The position numbers and the translations under genes were made by a program. From Flagellimonas alvinocaridis (GTDB lineage Bacteria > Bacteroidota > Bacteroidia > Flavobacteriales > Flavobacteriaceae): DNA of 64,000 bases. The stretch is from positions 1 through 64,000 of the forward strand of contig NZ_SNTZ01000007.1 of NCBI RefSeq assembly GCF_004916895.1, in the 5' to 3' direction. Shown here one piece after another: positions 62,773 to 64,000 of this stretch. The notes under the pieces are model-generated. The model searched no databases. It was given only the letters and a program-made list of their open reading frames with translations, and was not told the DNA's origin. Each line of letters opens with the position of its first letter. Position 1 is the first letter of the stretch.

Positions 62773-63552
62773 TTATTTATAGGATATTTCCAGTTTTTCC
62801 TCAGCTGACGCAAACTTTTCGCCATCAAATGCCAAGGTTTTAATAACGGTGGCAGAATCCAAAGCCTTGGAAATTAAAATATGGGAACCATTTTTTGAAA
62901 CCTCAAAATCCATTGATTGAATATCACTATCGGCAAAGGATTTTTCCGATGAGATAAACGTGGTATTCAACGGAAAAACCGGAGTTTCTTCCAAATGGCC
63001 ACTTTTTAGGGTGTACGCATGCAATCGAAAATTAGGGTGCCCCATGGCTTCACTGTGACCGTGGAATGTGTAGATGGTATTTCCTGATACAGGTTCAATT
63101 TGGTAGACTTTGTCATAAACCATTGGTTTTCCGTACAAAGAGGTGGGTAGTACTCGGTCTCCTGATTTGTACAGCGCTATGTTTTTAATACTTTGTTCCG
63201 ACGAGCCCATCCGAGTATCCCAAGAGAACACCCCCACTTTTTTATCTTTCGATACTATAAATGTGAAATCATGTTTTTTGGATTTGAACTCAACCGCCAA
63301 TTCTTCCAATAATTGTGGAGCATCAATACTTTCTATGGTTTTTCGTATTTCTTCATTAATATGAACCACAGCTTCGGATGAACCTTTAGCTTTCGTGGGG
63401 ACATTGGAAAGATTAATGAATAAACTATCCAAGGAGTAAATCAACGCTTTACCGGTATTGAATTTTTTTAGGTTATTTTGCTTGTTGGTGCAATTCAACA
63501 GCCCAAAACAGGCAATTAAAATGACAGGTAGTAGTATATGGTTGAATTTCAT
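62773..63552 (-). CDS. Putative lipoprotein of unknown function
   Basis: This 259-residue protein has a lipoprotein signal peptide with lipobox LLNC and the modified Cys at position 21. The rest contains beta-strand-rich stretches such as SKDKKVGVFSWDTRMGSS and ENP-like loops, and no recognised domain. It is convergent with the helicase gene and divergent from the Sua5-type gene at 63805. The 252-bp stretch 63553-63804 between them holds no visible gene. Confidence 0.65.
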   Translation of the reverse strand: MKFNHILLPVILIACFGLLNCTNKQNNLKKFNTGKALIYSLDSLFINLSNVPTKAKGSSEAVVHINEEIRKTIESIDAPQLLEELAVEFKSKKHDFTFIVSKDKKVGVFSWDTRMGSSEQSIKNIALYKSGDRVLPTSLYGKPMVYDKVYQIEPVSGNTIYTFHGHSEAMGHPNFRLHAYTLKSGHLEETPVFPLNTTFISSEKSFADSDIQSMDFEVSKNGSHILISKALDSATVIKTLAFDGEKFASAEEKLEISYK

Positions 63553-63804
63553 AGCAATAGAGATTCTGATTCACTTATTATGCAAACTTCCCAGTTTAAA
63601 CTTGATAAAAGGGTCCTTAATTTATTAATGCCCTAATCTATTTGATGAATAGCTGTTTTGATTGGATGGATGCAAAAAGAGATCATGGGTTGAGTGTCTT
63701 ATCATATTTTTAACTAAAGCGACCTTTTTTAGGGAAGTATGTTTTCAAAGTAAACTTTGTTACCTTGCGTAGAGATTGGCATTGGAGCCATTTCTAGGCA
63801 TGTA

Positions 63805-64000
63805 TGGCAGAGTTTATCAAACTTTATGAAGAAAACCCAAACCCAAGACAGGTTGAGAAAATTGGCAATGTTTTGCGGAAGGGTGGGCTGGTAATTTACC
63901 CTACCGATACGGTATATGGATTAGGCTGTGATATTACGAATTCCAAAGCCCTGCAGCGTATCGCAAGGATTAAGGGGATAAAATTGGAAAAGGCCAATTG
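63805..64000 (+). CDS. Sua5/YciO/YrdC-family L-threonylcarbamoyladenylate synthase (5' end only)
   Basis: Only the first 65 codons are visible before the window ends. ATG at 63805-63807 gives MAEFIKLYEENPNPRQVEKI. The signature IYPTDTVYGLGCDITNSKAL follows, the conserved YrdC core that binds threonine and ATP. The KGG segment precedes it. Such proteins make threonylcarbamoyl-AMP for t6A at position 37 of ANN-decoding tRNAs. A second ATG four bases upstream is out of frame. Confidence 0.88.

Noticed and set aside
1..64000. CRISPR arrays, rRNA genes and replication origins
   Set aside because: No regularly spaced direct repeats of CRISPR type, no rRNA sequence and no DnaA-box cluster are visible.

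Overview
The window reads as chromosomal DNA from a marine-type member of Bacteroidota, most likely Flavobacteriaceae; a Muricauda/Flagellimonas-like genus is a guess from overall gene content. Supporting signs are TAnnTTTG-type -7 promoter boxes, few Shine-Dalgarno sequences, the tpx-dgk-ftsK-lolA-lptG-ribB gene order, DUF2911 and LolA-like proteins of the flavobacterial type, and AT-leaning codon use. Nearly all genes are chromosomal housekeeping or biosynthesis genes. The only clearly accessory stretch is the first 2.1 kb.

Layout. 1-2.1 kb: the tail of an IS110-family transposase, a structured attC-like repeat, a single-gene cassette of unknown function and a tyrosine recombinase, ending beside a tRNA-Ser(TGA). 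2.5-4.5 kb: a TSUP transporter and a DegT-type aminotransferase. 4.5-12.4 kb (minus strand): ribB with a dead GTP-cyclohydrolase half, an LptF/G permease, lolA, ftsK, diacylglycerol kinase, tpx, then a peroxiredoxin-thioredoxin-small protein operon. 12.6-16.5 kb: NhaC antiporter, a trans-sulfuration-type PLP enzyme divergent from an Lrp regulator, and a small membrane protein. 16.6-28.7 kb: lpdA, an HGSNAT-like membrane protein, an FMN reductase with pabB, tilS-dsbD, a penicillin acylase-family enzyme and a YifB/ComM ATPase. 28.9-33.4 kb: a cupin-like protein, a possible nuclease-fold protein, and an NRAMP-like transporter in one operon with pxpABC (5-oxoprolinase). 33.4-41.1 kb: an ilvD-ilvB-methyltransferase-ilvN-ilvC-ilvA operon behind a complete branched-chain amino acid attenuator with an 18-residue leader peptide. 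41.3-49 kb: gapN, a palindromic repeat, an ICMT-like methyltransferase and the leuC-leuD-leuA-leuB operon on the minus strand. 49-64 kb: a DUF2911 protein, recG, an M1 aminopeptidase with a patatin, two uncharacterised proteins, a GltS-like FMN protein, an M20 amidohydrolase, a DsrE protein, a UvrD/PcrA helicase, a lipoprotein and the start of a Sua5/YrdC protein.

How it fits together. The ilv and leu operons, about 3 kb apart and on opposite strands, give isoleucine, valine and leucine synthesis from threonine and pyruvate. The ilv operon appears controlled by ribosome stalling at Ile/Val codons; no comparable leader is visible before leuC. The NRAMP-pxpABC unit probably handles 5-oxoproline, and the NRAMP-like protein has lost the usual metal-binding residues. 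The most unusual items are the attC-like repeat/cassette/recombinase locus, the ilv attenuator whose leader peptide seems to be translated from a leaderless transcript, the metal-site-less NRAMP, and the methyltransferase embedded between the two acetolactate synthase subunits.
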